Shown here one piece after another: positions 33,283 through 43,396 of a stretch of DNA of 64,000 nt. The first letter of the stretch is position 1; every line of letters starts with the position of its first letter. The notes beneath the pieces were generated by a model. That model was given only the letters and a program-made list of their open reading frames with translations, searched no databases and was not told where the DNA came from. The translations under genes were made by a program, and so were the position numbers. The stretch is from Bacteroidia bacterium (lineage in GTDB: Bacteria; Bacteroidota; Bacteroidia; 2-12-FULL-35-15): positions 186,001-250,000 of the forward strand of contig JAGVJJ010000007.1 of NCBI GenBank assembly GCA_020051175.1, written 5' to 3'.

Positions 33283-33942
33283 ATGAACAAGCTGATTATC
33301 ATGATGTTATTGTCGGGAACAATGGGTTTTGCACAAACCATCCGCTACGTAGCCCTGGGAGATTCTTACACCATTGGCACCGGAGCAAAAAAGGAAGAAG
33401 CCTGGCCTGTTTTGCTAACAAACCACCTGAAGGAGAATAAAATAGATATAGAACTTATTGCTAACCCTGCACAAAATGGCTGGACTACAGAAGACCTGAT
33501 TGAATATGAGTTACCTGTGCTGGATAAGTCAAAAGCTACTTTTGTTACTTTACTTATTGGTGTGAACGATTGGGTACAGGGTGTAGATGCCAAAACCTTT
33601 CAAAAACGGTTTAAAATTATCGTGGAACATATTCAAAAGCAACTACCAGACAATTCTAAATTGTTGATTATCAGCATTCCTGATTTTGGAGTAACTCCAG
33701 CGGGTAAAAAATACGGCAACGGGCGCGATATTTCCAAAGGCATTGCCGAATTTAACTCCATTATTCTGGCTGAAGCCAGGAGGCTAAACCTAAAAACAGC
33801 ATATCTATTTGATATTTCCAAAAAAATGGGAACCAATACGGAACTGGTTGCCCCGGATGGGCTTCATCCTTCCGCAAAGGGGTATGCGCTGTGGGAGACG
33901 GTGATTTATCCGGTAGCTTTACAAATGCTAAAAACAAAGTAA
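33283..33942 (+). CDS. Exported SGNH/GDSL hydrolase
   Basis: The 219-residue protein has a short signal peptide (to about GFAQ) and the four blocks of the family: GDSYTIGTG with the catalytic Ser, a Gly/Asn region (NPAQNGWTT), LLIGVNDW, and DGLHPSAKGY with the Asp-His pair. It is a lipase/acylesterase of unknown substrate. It is monocistronic and diverges from pntA. Confidence 0.9.
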   Translation: MNKLIIMMLLSGTMGFAQTIRYVALGDSYTIGTGAKKEEAWPVLLTNHLKENKIDIELIANPAQNGWTTEDLIEYELPVLDKSKATFVTLLIGVNDWVQGVDAKTFQKRFKIIVEHIQKQLPDNSKLLIISIPDFGVTPAGKKYGNGRDISKGIAEFNSIILAEARRLNLKTAYLFDISKKMGTNTELVAPDGLHPSAKGYALWETVIYPVALQMLKTK

Positions 33943-34028
33943 ATTTAAAATATTCTAACTGGTGTTTTTCCAAATTAGGTTGGTTTTGATGTATATTTGT
34001 TATAACCTGAGTAAATTTTAAATAAAAA

Positions 34029-34280
34029 ATGAGTACAGCAGAGTTAAAAAACAGTATCCATCAATTGGTTGATGTTATTTCTGATAATCAAACACTTAAA
34101 GCCATATATACCCTGTTATCCAAACAAACTTCACAGGAAAAAGACTGGTGGGATGAACTATCCGCAAAGGAAAAGGCGACTATTGAAAAAGGTTTGAAAG
34201 ACATAAAATCCGGTCGTCTGCATTCACACGAGGAGGTGATTGCTAAATCGAATGCTTTAATCCGTAAACATAAAAAATAG
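34029..34280 (+). CDS. Putative type II antitoxin
   Basis: The 83-residue protein begins with ELKNSIHQLVDVISDNQTLK. It ends with a basic helical stretch typical of small antitoxins associated with RelE/ParE toxins (KGLKDIKSGRLHSHEEVIAK). It is 8 nt upstream of the toxin gene. Confidence 0.8.
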   Translation: MSTAELKNSIHQLVDVISDNQTLKAIYTLLSKQTSQEKDWWDELSAKEKATIEKGLKDIKSGRLHSHEEVIAKSNALIRKHKK

Positions 34281-34288
34281 ATTAAGGA

Positions 34289-34570
34289 ATGCTTGAAATA
34301 GTTTGGTCTGCTGAAGCTGAAAAAACCTATCTGGAAGCACTTGAATTTATTTTAAAAAAATGGAATGTTAGAGTTGCGGAATCCTTTGAAAAGAAGGTGT
34401 TTGATGTATTGCATTTAGTATCCAGAAACAGCAGGTTACACCCATTATCAAAAAAGAAAAATCTTCGTAAGGCTGTAATATCAAAACAAACATCGTTGAT
34501 CTATTACGTCACTAAAAGTGAAATTATTCTGGTTGCTTTTATTGATAATAGAAGCAAACATTCTTATTGA
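34289..34570 (+). CDS. RelE/ParE-family toxin
   Basis: The 93-residue protein fits the RelE/ParE fold: IVWSAEAEKTYLEALEFI at the start, SRLHPLSKKKNLRKAVIS in the middle, and TSLIYYVTKSEIILVAFIDNR near the end. Whether it cuts mRNA on the ribosome or poisons gyrase cannot be told. It forms a toxin-antitoxin pair with the preceding gene. Confidence 0.88.
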   Translation: MLEIVWSAEAEKTYLEALEFILKKWNVRVAESFEKKVFDVLHLVSRNSRLHPLSKKKNLRKAVISKQTSLIYYVTKSEIILVAFIDNRSKHSY

Positions 34571-34672
34571 ACGATAGAGAAAAGTACAGTTATACTCTTC
34601 TCATTCTCTTCCTGTAGTATATAACCATTCAACAAATAGTTTGTACCTTTATCCCCTAATTTTTATAAAAAA

Positions 34673-36532
34673 ATGGCACGTAAAGTCAAAGATACAGACG
34701 AGCTTCCCAAAGCAAAAGTTAATAAAGATTCTTTAAAAAAATCGCTTCGTTTGTTTCAATATACCGGCAAGCATAAGTGGAAACTGTATTTAGGAATGCT
34801 TTTTCTTGTTCTTACGGCATTCACGGCTTTATTGTTTCCTATTATGCTTGGCGGATTAATAAATGTTATTGATCCCCAAGCACCAGCCACTATGGTGCAA
34901 AACGGCAACATGATGGGTGGGTTCGTAAAGGATTTTGAGCAAAAATACTTTTCGAATATGAATGATATTGGTATTTATCTGATTGTTGTCCTTGCCCTTC
35001 AGTCTGTTTTTTCTTATTTCAGGGTGTATTTGTTTGTGAATTATACCGAAAACACTTTGGCTTCCCTGCGCCAGGCTGTATATTCCTATTTAATTAAGCT
35101 TCCGATGAGTTATTTTGTGCAGCAGCGTGTGGGTGATCTGAACAGCCGTATGTCTGCTGATATTTCCCAGATACAGGATACATTAACCACAACAATTGCT
35201 GAGTTTTTACGCCAGTTTATGCTGATTGTAGGAGGTATTATCCTGCTGTTGTTTATCTCTCCAAAGCTTACCTTATTAATGCTTGCTATTGTTCCTGTAG
35301 TGGCTGTTGCAGCAGTGATTTTTGGACGTTTTATCCGTAAAACTTCCAAGCTTGTACAGGAGAAAGTCGCTGAATCCAACACGGTAATTGAAGAAACATT
35401 GCAGGGTATTGTGAATGTAAAAGCGTTTGCAAATGAATTTTTTGAAAACCTTCGTTACAAAAAAAGCACCGAAGAGATTATAAAATATGGCATCAAAGGT
35501 GGTAAATACAGGGGAGGTTTTGCATCGTTCATCATCTTTTGTCTGTTTGGCGCTATCGTGGCTGTTATCTGGTATGGGGTGTATCTGGCATCGCAAAAAC
35601 AATTGCAGATTGGGGATTTAATTTCATTTATTTTATATTCTGCTTTTGTTGGTGCGTCATTTGGCGGTATTGCTGAGTTGTATGCACAGATTCAAAAGGC
35701 AATAGGCTCTGTTGAAAGGGTTTTTGAAATCCTGGATGAGCAGCCGGAGAACATTGATATTAATTCCGTTCAAACTGCTGTGAGGCGAGTAGAAGGTAAC
35801 GTGGAGTTTAAGGATGTTGCATTTACTTATCCATCCCGTAAGGAAATACAGGTATTGAAGAATATTAACCTGAGTGCCAGAAAAGGTGAAACGGTTGCCA
35901 TTGTTGGGCCAAGCGGTTCGGGCAAATCCACCCTAATTGGACTGTTGCTGCGTTTTTACGACCCGGAAAATGGCACCCTGCTGATTGATGGAAAGGATGC
36001 CAGAAGCTTCCCTCTGACAGAATTGCGCAACAATATGGCTATTGTACCGCAGGACGTGTTGCTTTTTGGTGGTACCATCAGGGACAATATTGCGTATGGA
36101 AAACCGAATGCAACAATAGCAGAGATTACAGAAGCCGCCCGCAAAGCCAACGCACTCGAGTTTATTGATATGTTTCCTGAAAAGTTTGAAACAATAGTAG
36201 GTGAGAGGGGCATTAAGCTTTCTGGCGGACAACGCCAGCGTATTGCTATTGCACGTGCGGTGCTGAAGGACCCGAGCATCCTGATTATGGATGAGGCTAC
36301 CAGTTCCCTGGATTCTGAATCGGAAAGGGTAGTGCAGGAGGCATTGGATAAACTGATGGTAGGGCGTACATCATTTGTAATAGCTCACAGGTTGTCGACT
36401 ATCCGTAAAGCAGATAAAATTGTTGTTATTGAGCAGGGGGTGGTACGTGAAAGCGGCACACACGATGAGCTGATGCACCACGAGAACGGCTTGTACAGAA
36501 GCTTGAGCCTTTTACAAACACAGCACGCTTAG
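34673..36532 (+). CDS. ABC exporter, fused membrane and ATPase domains (MsbA-like)
   Basis: The 619-residue half-transporter has six membrane segments over residues about 38-335 and a nucleotide-binding domain from about 370. The latter has Walker A (GPSGSGKST), signature LSGGQRQRIAIARA, Walker B (ILIMDEATSSLD) and H-loop (VIAHRLST). It probably exports a lipid or lipid-like compound as a homodimer. Substrate is not predictable. Confidence 0.95.
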   Translation: MARKVKDTDELPKAKVNKDSLKKSLRLFQYTGKHKWKLYLGMLFLVLTAFTALLFPIMLGGLINVIDPQAPATMVQNGNMMGGFVKDFEQKYFSNMNDIGIYLIVVLALQSVFSYFRVYLFVNYTENTLASLRQAVYSYLIKLPMSYFVQQRVGDLNSRMSADISQIQDTLTTTIAEFLRQFMLIVGGIILLLFISPKLTLLMLAIVPVVAVAAVIFGRFIRKTSKLVQEKVAESNTVIEETLQGIVNVKAFANEFFENLRYKKSTEEIIKYGIKGGKYRGGFASFIIFCLFGAIVAVIWYGVYLASQKQLQIGDLISFILYSAFVGASFGGIAELYAQIQKAIGSVERVFEILDEQPENIDINSVQTAVRRVEGNVEFKDVAFTYPSRKEIQVLKNINLSARKGETVAIVGPSGSGKSTLIGLLLRFYDPENGTLLIDGKDARSFPLTELRNNMAIVPQDVLLFGGTIRDNIAYGKPNATIAEITEAARKANALEFIDMFPEKFETIVGERGIKLSGGQRQRIAIARAVLKDPSILIMDEATSSLDSESERVVQEALDKLMVGRTSFVIAHRLSTIRKADKIVVIEQGVVRESGTHDELMHHENGLYRSLSLLQTQHA

Positions 36533-36700
36533 GGGTTACAGATAGACGAATTGTTACGAATTTGCGAAACAATTCCGCTGATGACCAAGAATGGGTGAAC
36601 AGAATAGTCTTTTAAAAAGTATAAAAATAATATTTAGTAAATTAGTAACAATCCGTTTATTCGTAACCAGTAAATTCGTAATAATTCGTTATTAGTAACT

Positions 36701-38917
36701 ATGGCAGAATTACCAACAATTGATTTAGAAGCAGAGAAAAAAGAAATATTAAAACGCTATAAGGAGTTATTAAAAGCATGTCGGAGAACACTTGAAAAAG
36801 GCGACAAACTTCTTATACGCAAAGCTTTTGACATTGCCCTCGAAGCGCATAAGGACATGCGCAGGAAATCGGGTGAACCTTATATCTATCACCCCATTGC
36901 CGTTGCCCAGATTTGTGCTGAAGAAATTGGTCTGGGTACAACTTCCGTTGTGTGTGCCTTGTTGCACGATGTGGTAGAGGATACAGAGATTACACTGGAT
37001 GATATACGCGTTTCGTTTGGTGAAAAAGAAGCAAAAATTATTGACGGGCTCACCAAAATTTCCGGTGTGTTTGATCAAAGCTCATCGCTGCAGGCAGAAA
37101 ACTTCCGTAAGATGTTACTTACACTTTCTGATGATGTGCGTGTGATCCTTATTAAGCTTGCCGATCGCCTTCACAATATGCGCACGCTTGAAAGCATGAA
37201 GCGTGATAAGCAATTGAAGATAGCTTCCGAAACCCTTTATTTATATGCTCCTTTGGCGCACCGTCTGGGTTTGAATGCAATTAAAAGCGAGCTGGAAGAT
37301 TTAGGCTTAAAGTATACTGAGCCGGAAACTTATCTTGAAATCCAGGAATTACTGAAAGAAGGAGAAGCAGAGCGTAAAAAATTCATTTCTAAGTTCATTG
37401 AACCGATTAAGGAAATCCTTGAAGAGCAAGGAATGAAATTTAAGATTTATGGCCGTCCTAAATCTATCTTTTCTATTAATAATAAGATAAAGACCAAAGG
37501 TGTAACCTTTGAAAATATTTTTGACTTATTTGCCATCCGCATCATTATTGATTCCCCACCAGAGCGTGAAAAGGCCGATTGCTGGAGGGTTTACTCTATT
37601 GTTACCGACTTTTATCACCCCAGCCCGGAACGCTTGCGCGATTGGATTTCTACCCCGAAAGCCAACGGTTATGAAAGCTTGCATGCTACGGTAATGGGGC
37701 CGGAAGGAAACTGGGTAGAGGTGCAGATCCGTTCTGTACGGATGGACGAACTGGCCGAAAAAGGGTATGCTGCCCACTGGAAATATAAAAACAGCGGAAA
37801 CGAGAATCAGCTGGACGATTGGTTGAGAAAAATCCGTGAGATCCTGGAAAGTCCCAATGAAAATGCAATGGAATTCCTGGATGACTTTAAACTCAATTTA
37901 TTTGCTGAAGAAATTTTTGTGTTTACTCCAAAGGGCGAGATTAAAACATTGCCTGTAAACTCTACTGCGCTTGACTTTGCGTTTGACATACATTCTAAGA
38001 TAGGGGAGAAGTGCATTGGGGCAAAAGTAAATCATAAGCTGGTACCATTGAGCTACAAGCTGAAAAGCGGTGACCAGGTGGAAATATTAACATCCAACAA
38101 GCAGGTGCCCAAAGAAGACTGGCTGGGTTACGTAGTTACTGCGAATGCAAAGTCTAAAATCAAAAATGCATTAAAGGAAGAGAAGCGCAAAGTGGCGGAA
38201 GAAGGCCGTGAAATACTGGAACGTAAGTTCAATCATTTGAAAATTGATTTTACTATCTCCAATATTAATGACCTCGCTAATTACTTCAAACTACCAAGCA
38301 GCCAGGAGTTATTTTACCGTATTGCCGTAGGTAATATAGATGTAAAACATTTAAAGGATTTTAGCCAGGAGCATGGTAAGATTGTTCATAAATCAGGCAG
38401 TATAAAGAAAGAGGACAATACCAAAACACTGGAGCAGATGGTGGAAACTGCACGTGGTAAGTCCGATATGCTTGTGATTGGCGAAAACCTTCAAAAGATC
38501 GATTATAAACTTGCACCCTGCTGCAACCCTATTCCGGGCGATGACGTTTTTGGATTTATTACAGTGAGCGAAGGGATTAAAATACACCGTGTGAACTGCC
38601 CGAATGCGCTGCAATTACTGTCAAATTATGCTTACCGTGTAGTAAAGGCGAAATGGACCACCCCTGAGCTTATTTCTTTCCTTGCCGGAATAAAAATTAC
38701 CGGGATTGATGAGGTGGGATTGGTGAACAACATCACCAAAATTATTTCGAATGAGCACAACATCAATATGCGTTCCATCAGCTTCGATACCAATGACGGT
38801 ACTTTTGAGGGTACGGTAATGGTGTTTGTACACGATACGCACCACCTTACTGAGCTGATGAAAAAGCTGAAAACAGTGAATGGGGTACTGACGGTGACCC
38901 GTATGGATGGGCAGTAA
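36701..38917 (+). CDS. rel: Bifunctional (p)ppGpp synthetase/hydrolase
   Basis: The 738-residue protein has an HD hydrolase domain (YIYHPIAVAQICAEE, CALLHDVVEDTEIT), a synthetase domain (FKIYGRPKSIFSINNKI, FDLFAIRIII), a TGS domain (EEIFVFTPKGEIKTLPV) and a C-terminal ACT domain. Both catalytic halves look intact, so it should make and destroy the stringent-response alarmone. Single Rel/SpoT-type enzymes of this size are usual in Bacteroidota. Confidence 0.97.
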   Translation: MAELPTIDLEAEKKEILKRYKELLKACRRTLEKGDKLLIRKAFDIALEAHKDMRRKSGEPYIYHPIAVAQICAEEIGLGTTSVVCALLHDVVEDTEITLDDIRVSFGEKEAKIIDGLTKISGVFDQSSSLQAENFRKMLLTLSDDVRVILIKLADRLHNMRTLESMKRDKQLKIASETLYLYAPLAHRLGLNAIKSELEDLGLKYTEPETYLEIQELLKEGEAERKKFISKFIEPIKEILEEQGMKFKIYGRPKSIFSINNKIKTKGVTFENIFDLFAIRIIIDSPPEREKADCWRVYSIVTDFYHPSPERLRDWISTPKANGYESLHATVMGPEGNWVEVQIRSVRMDELAEKGYAAHWKYKNSGNENQLDDWLRKIREILESPNENAMEFLDDFKLNLFAEEIFVFTPKGEIKTLPVNSTALDFAFDIHSKIGEKCIGAKVNHKLVPLSYKLKSGDQVEILTSNKQVPKEDWLGYVVTANAKSKIKNALKEEKRKVAEEGREILERKFNHLKIDFTISNINDLANYFKLPSSQELFYRIAVGNIDVKHLKDFSQEHGKIVHKSGSIKKEDNTKTLEQMVETARGKSDMLVIGENLQKIDYKLAPCCNPIPGDDVFGFITVSEGIKIHRVNCPNALQLLSNYAYRVVKAKWTTPELISFLAGIKITGIDEVGLVNNITKIISNEHNINMRSISFDTNDGTFEGTVMVFVHDTHHLTELMKKLKTVNGVLTVTRMDGQ

Positions 38918-39060
38918 CGTTGTTGTTAATAGTTATTGGGTTATTAAGTTATGAAAGTTATAAGTTATTGGGTTATCGGTTGCGGTTGTTAAGTTATATC
39001 GGATGCAGGTTGTTATATTGTTTAGTAACTGCTTATACCAATAACGGATAACCCAATAAC

Positions 39061-39102
39061 TAATAACTGATAACTGATAACTGATAACTGATAACAAATA
39101 AC
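39061..39102. repeat. TGATAAC heptamer tandem repeat
   Basis: Six tandem heptamers, four of them exactly TGATAAC, lie within a low-complexity 283-nt region between rel and fur. The region is filled with variants of GTTATTGGGTTAT and its complement, so the two halves can pair imperfectly. No gene is seen there. Confidence 0.8.
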
Positions 39103-39200
39103 CCAATGACCAATAACTTTCCTCCTCAAATTAATTCACACAATCTGCTCCCCAACTTCTAATTCTTTTTTGTATTTTTACTATATAATTAGGAGCAGCC

Positions 39201-39716
39201 ATGTCAGTTGTTGATACCAAAGAAACCGTCAGACAAATTTTTGAAGAATATTTAGTAAAGCAGGGGCACCGGAAAACCCCGGAACGTTTTGCCATACTGA
39301 ATGAAATCTATTCGCAAAGCGAACATTTCGATATTGAATCGCTTTACATCCAGATGAAAAATAAAAAATACCGTGTGAGCCGTGCCACACTGTATAATAC
39401 CATAGAACTGCTGTTGAACTGTAATCTTGTTACCAAGCACCAGTTTGGTAAAAACCTGGCACAGTTTGAAAAGTCCTATGAATTTAAACAGCACGATCAT
39501 TTGATTTGCCAGGATTGCGAGAAGGTATTTGAGTTCTGTGATCCGCGCTTGCTGCAAATCCAAAAAACAGCAGGTGAAATTTTGAATTTCCAAATTGATC
39601 ATCATTCATTGAATTTATTTGGAAAATGCGGTAAGCTTGCTAAAAACGGTACTTGTGAGCACCACAATGCAAAAAATAAAAAGGCGTTATCTCTGTCGGC
39701 TAAAGAAATTTCATAA
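39201..39716 (+). CDS. fur: Fur-family transcriptional regulator
   Basis: The 171-residue protein has an N-terminal winged helix ([33 protein letters not shown]) and a metal/dimer domain with [15 protein letters not shown]. The second CxxC of many Fur proteins appears modified ([15 protein letters not shown]), but Cys and His are kept nearby. Iron, zinc or peroxide sensing cannot be separated on sequence. Confidence 0.92.
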   Translation: MSVVDTKETVRQIFEEYLVKQGHRKTPERFAILNEIYSQSEHFDIESLYIQMKNKKYRVSRATLYNTIELLLNCNLVTKHQFGKNLAQFEKSYEFKQHDHLICQDCEKVFEFCDPRLLQIQKTAGEILNFQIDHHSLNLFGKCGKLAKNGTCEHHNAKNKKALSLSAKEIS

Positions 39717-39758
39717 TTTAAATATACCCCGAAGAAAACAAATAAAATAAATCGAACT

Positions 39759-40106
39759 ATGATATTCGGATATAAATCAGGCAAACAACATCATACTCAT
39801 GTGTTTCATTTAAGCGGTGAGCTTATCGACAGAAACCAGGGTCAGGAGCTGCTTGCAGAAATTGACGCTATCATTGCAAGTGGGCAAAATAAAATAGTGC
39901 TTAACCTTCAGAAGCTGGATTATATCAATAGCAGCGGGTTAAACGTTTTGATAAATATACTGACAAGAACGCGTAAAGCCTCTGGTGATACCGCAATTTG
40001 TTGTGTAAATAAGAAAATTACCGAGCTGCTGGTTATCACAAAACTCGACAGTATTTTCAATGTGTGCGAGGATGAGGAAGAGGCACTGGAAGTTCTTTAC
40101 AAGTAG
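39759..40106 (+). CDS. STAS-domain anti-anti-sigma factor-like protein
   Basis: The 115-residue protein is a single STAS domain (HVFHLSGELIDRNQGQELL, IVLNLQKLDYINSSGLNVLI). The Ser pair after YIN is where SpoIIAA-type proteins are phosphorylated. No anti-sigma kinase gene is adjacent. It lies 42 nt after fur and may share its transcript. Confidence 0.9.
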   Translation: MIFGYKSGKQHHTHVFHLSGELIDRNQGQELLAEIDAIIASGQNKIVLNLQKLDYINSSGLNVLINILTRTRKASGDTAICCVNKKITELLVITKLDSIFNVCEDEEEALEVLYK

Positions 40107-40269
40107 TTCGGAGTTAGTAGTTCATAGTTCGTAGGCTTTTTAAGTTTGATAGTTATATAGTTGGCTGTTGATTGATGAAGTAAACGTTTGTTATTCGTTA
40201 GATTAGTATATTAGTACAGATTAGTAATTTGTAGATAATCAAGATTCGTAAATTCGTAAAAATTCCGTG

Positions 40270-41556
40270 ATGAAAGTAGATGTATTATTGGGTCTTCAGT
40301 GGGGAGACGAAGGAAAAGGGAAAATTGTAGATGTATTAACTCCTAAATATGACATTATTGGTCGTTTTCAGGGAGGACCTAATGCGGGGCATACGTTGGA
40401 ATTTAATGGTATAAAGCATGTATTGCATACTATCCCTTCCGGTATTTTTCATGACAAAAAAATAAACATCGTTGGTAATGGTGTGGTGATTGATCCGGTA
40501 ATATTTAAAAAGGAAATTGACGCATTGCTGAAATTAAATGTGGATGTAAAATCCAAGCTTATTCTTTCGAAACGTGCGCATCTGATCCTGCCTACGCACC
40601 GTTTGCTGGATGCCGCTTCTGAAGCGAGCAAAGGCAAAGAAAAAATAGGTTCTACACTGAAAGGCATTGGCCCCACTTATATGGACAAAACAGGGCGTAA
40701 TGGCTTGCGGGTTGGTGATATTGACCGTCCGGATTTTAAAGATAAATACAATGCATTGGTTGAAAAACACAAGCAGTTGCTGGCTTTTCACAATTATGAG
40801 TTTAACCTGGCCGAGCTTGAACCGGCCTGGTTTGAGGGTATTGAAGTGCTGAAGAGCCTGAAGCACGTAGAAAGCGAACACTATATCGATGATGCACTAA
40901 AAGCGAACAAAGCAATTCTGGCGGAAGGTGCACAGGGCTCTTTACTGGACATTGATTTTGGCTCTTATCCTTTCGTTACTTCCTCCAATACTATTTGTGC
41001 TGGTGCCTGCACCGGCTTGGGAATTGCTCCGAATAAAATTGGGAATGTAATTGGTATTTTCAAAGCGTACTGTACCCGTGTGGGCAGCGGACCTTTCCCT
41101 ACAGAGCTGAACGATGAAACCGGTGAGCAAATCCGTAAAACCGGAAGGGAGTTTGGGGCTACTACAGGCCGACCTAGACGTACTGGCTGGCTTGATTTAC
41201 CGGCACTTAAATATGCGATTATGATCAATGGCGTTACAGAATTGATGATGATGAAAGCAGATATTTTGAGCGGCTTTGAAACCATTAAAGTATGCACGCA
41301 TTACAATTACCAGGGTAAACAGATTGATTACCTTCCATACGAATATTCACCTGAATTATTATCTCCTGTTTACAAAGATTTAAAAGGCTGGAACCAGGAT
41401 TTAACAGGTCTTAACAGTTCTGAGCAGATACCTGACGCATTAAATGAGTATATTGCATTCATTGAGCGCGAAACAGGTGTCCCTATTTCAGTTGTTTCTG
41501 TTGGTCCTAACCGTACACAAACCTTGATGAGAACACCTTCTCCGGCTCTTCCCTAA
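40270..41556 (+). CDS. purA: Adenylosuccinate synthase
   Basis: The 428-residue enzyme begins MKVDVLLGLQWGDEGKGKIV, the P-loop-like motif of PurA. It has the substrate loops GPNAGHTL, GIGPTYMDK and TTGRPRRTGWLD, and ends with VVSVGPNRTQT. It makes adenylosuccinate from IMP, Asp and GTP. I use the ATG at 40270; an in-frame GTG precedes it. It lies upstream of an LptA-like gene, a common Bacteroidota pairing. Confidence 0.97.
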   Translation: MKVDVLLGLQWGDEGKGKIVDVLTPKYDIIGRFQGGPNAGHTLEFNGIKHVLHTIPSGIFHDKKINIVGNGVVIDPVIFKKEIDALLKLNVDVKSKLILSKRAHLILPTHRLLDAASEASKGKEKIGSTLKGIGPTYMDKTGRNGLRVGDIDRPDFKDKYNALVEKHKQLLAFHNYEFNLAELEPAWFEGIEVLKSLKHVESEHYIDDALKANKAILAEGAQGSLLDIDFGSYPFVTSSNTICAGACTGLGIAPNKIGNVIGIFKAYCTRVGSGPFPTELNDETGEQIRKTGREFGATTGRPRRTGWLDLPALKYAIMINGVTELMMMKADILSGFETIKVCTHYNYQGKQIDYLPYEYSPELLSPVYKDLKGWNQDLTGLNSSEQIPDALNEYIAFIERETGVPISVVSVGPNRTQTLMRTPSPALP

Positions 41557-41572
41557 GGAAAGAAAACAAGCT

Positions 41573-43276
41573 GTGAATACATTGACAGTATATTCGTTGA
41601 ATACAATTTTGAAAAAACACTTTCTTCCTGCAAACAGGAAAGGAAGTGTTCTTTTGCTTTTATTGCTGTTTGCGCATGTGTTCGCTTATTCTCAACGCAG
41701 AGTGGAGATTGTAAATGCAGGCTCACTAAAATCATCAAACGACATTGCGGATGGTGCAAAGCGCTTGATTGGCGATGTTCAGTTCAAACATGAGAATGCG
41801 CTGCTCTTTTGTGATAGCGCTTATTTCTACAAGGATAATTCACTGGATGCTTTTGGACATGTACGTATTCAGCAAAGTGATGGCGTTACTCTGTATGGTG
41901 ATCTGCTGAAATACAATGGCGATAACCGTATGGCTGTGCTTACCAATAATGTAAGAGTGGATAAAGGTGATATGCAGCTTACAACGGATGTGCTGAATTA
42001 TGATATTGCCACAGGGACCGGATTTTACAATACGCCCGGTAAGATTGTAAGTAAAGAAAATGTGCTGACAAGCGAAAGGGGCTCTTTTTATTCTAAAAGC
42101 AATGAAGTGCATTTCAAAAAAAATGTGGTGGTTACCAACCCGCAGTTTGTGATCAACTGCGATACCATGCGTTACAACACAGTAACAAAAATGACTTATT
42201 TTCTTGGACCTACTACCATTAAAAGTAAAGAGAACCTGATATACTGCGAAGATGGCTGGTACGATACCGGTAATGATTTATCCCGTTTCAGTAAGAATGC
42301 ATATATCAATAGCAAAGAGCAAAAAATGTCTGGCGACAGTCTTTTTTACGACCGTAAACAGGGTATTGGCAGAGGGTTTGGTAATGTTACGATTATTGAT
42401 ACTGCTCAGAACATTACCGTTGGCGGTGATTATGCTATCCACTACGAGATAGATGATATGTCCTATGTTACTGGTCATGCGTTGCTCACACAGCGGTATG
42501 ATAAAGATACGTTATACCTTCATGCCGATACACTGCGGGTAATCGGTGATAAGCCTAAGGTTGCGATTGTTCAAAAAAATGCAGACAAGGAATCGAAGAA
42601 TAAAAAGGATTCTAAGAAGGGAAAAGATTCAAAGAATAAAAAACAAAAAAATAAGGACGAGGACTTTCCTGAATCTTCAGAAACAACGCTTGTGGGCAAA
42701 GCTGCACTTTCTACGGGTAAACGCTTATATGCTCACCACAAAGTGAAATTCTATAAGAATGATCTGCAGGGAAAATGCGACTCAATGGTATATACCATGG
42801 CAGATTCCATGATGCGATTGTATGGAAAGCCTGTTATCTGGTCCCAGGAAAACCAGCTTACGGCTGATAGCATGAAGATTCAGACCGGTGGTAAAGCGAT
42901 ACAGTCATTGGAGCTTACAACTGGAGGCTTTATAACATCACAGGAAGACAGCGCGCGATACAACCAGATAAAAGGGAAATACATTAAAGGTTATTTTAAG
43001 AAAAATGATTTGTACATGATCAAGGTGGATGGCAATGGCCAAACTATTTATTTTGCGAAGGAGAAAGATAAAATAACTTCTGTAAACCTTGCTGATTGCG
43101 GAAAGTTGAATATCTATATGAAAGACAAAAAAATCGATCATATCACTTTTATTACCAAGCCTGAGGCTACACTGTATCCTCTTAATGATATTGATGCGAA
43201 AGAGCTGCGACTGAAGGATTTTAGCTGGAGGGGCCGTGAGCGGCCGCATTCAGTGAAAGATATTTTTTCGTGGTAG
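41573..43276 (+). CDS. OstA/LptA-like lipopolysaccharide-transport protein
   Basis: The 567-residue protein starts with GTG and has a signal peptide (hydrophobic LLLLLLFAHVFAYS). The mature part is built from OstA-type beta repeats (LIGDVQFKHENALLFCDSAY, VTLYGDLLKYNGDNRMAVL, MQLTTDVLNYD, MSGDSLFYDRKQGIGRGFG). A Lys-rich low-complexity insert lies near residues 338-362 (KKGKDSKNKK). The longer size than E. coli LptA is normal for Bacteroidota. It follows purA by 16 nt. Confidence 0.88.
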   Translation: MNTLTVYSLNTILKKHFLPANRKGSVLLLLLLFAHVFAYSQRRVEIVNAGSLKSSNDIADGAKRLIGDVQFKHENALLFCDSAYFYKDNSLDAFGHVRIQQSDGVTLYGDLLKYNGDNRMAVLTNNVRVDKGDMQLTTDVLNYDIATGTGFYNTPGKIVSKENVLTSERGSFYSKSNEVHFKKNVVVTNPQFVINCDTMRYNTVTKMTYFLGPTTIKSKENLIYCEDGWYDTGNDLSRFSKNAYINSKEQKMSGDSLFYDRKQGIGRGFGNVTIIDTAQNITVGGDYAIHYEIDDMSYVTGHALLTQRYDKDTLYLHADTLRVIGDKPKVAIVQKNADKESKNKKDSKKGKDSKNKKQKNKDEDFPESSETTLVGKAALSTGKRLYAHHKVKFYKNDLQGKCDSMVYTMADSMMRLYGKPVIWSQENQLTADSMKIQTGGKAIQSLELTTGGFITSQEDSARYNQIKGKYIKGYFKKNDLYMIKVDGNGQTIYFAKEKDKITSVNLADCGKLNIYMKDKKIDHITFITKPEATLYPLNDIDAKELRLKDFSWRGRERPHSVKDIFSW

Positions 43277-43353
43277 CAATTCTTTTAGATAAAGATTGAA
43301 CTTTTTTCGTTTTTAACGTATCCAAAGGAAATTTCCGCAATCACTCGTTTCTG

Positions 43354-43396
43354 GACCAGCGCGAAATGACCTGCGCGCTGTCATTTTGAGCTGGTC
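43354..43396. repeat. Nested inverted repeat between convergent genes
   Basis: GACCAGC (43354-43360) pairs with GCTGGTC (43390-43396), and AAATGAC (43364-43370) with GTCATTT (43380-43386). Downstream the text GTCGAGAAATGTGGGAA fits the same intergenic palindrome family as 25553-25672. It lies in the 176-nt gap between two convergent genes and could act as a terminator. Confidence 0.7.

Noticed and set aside
39061-39102. CRISPR-like array
   Set aside because: Units are 7-nt without spacers, and no cas gene is present.
42592-42660. Lys-rich stretch in the OstA-like protein as a frameshift artefact
   Set aside because: The frame stays open and OstA-type repeats resume after it in the same frame, so it is a low-complexity linker.
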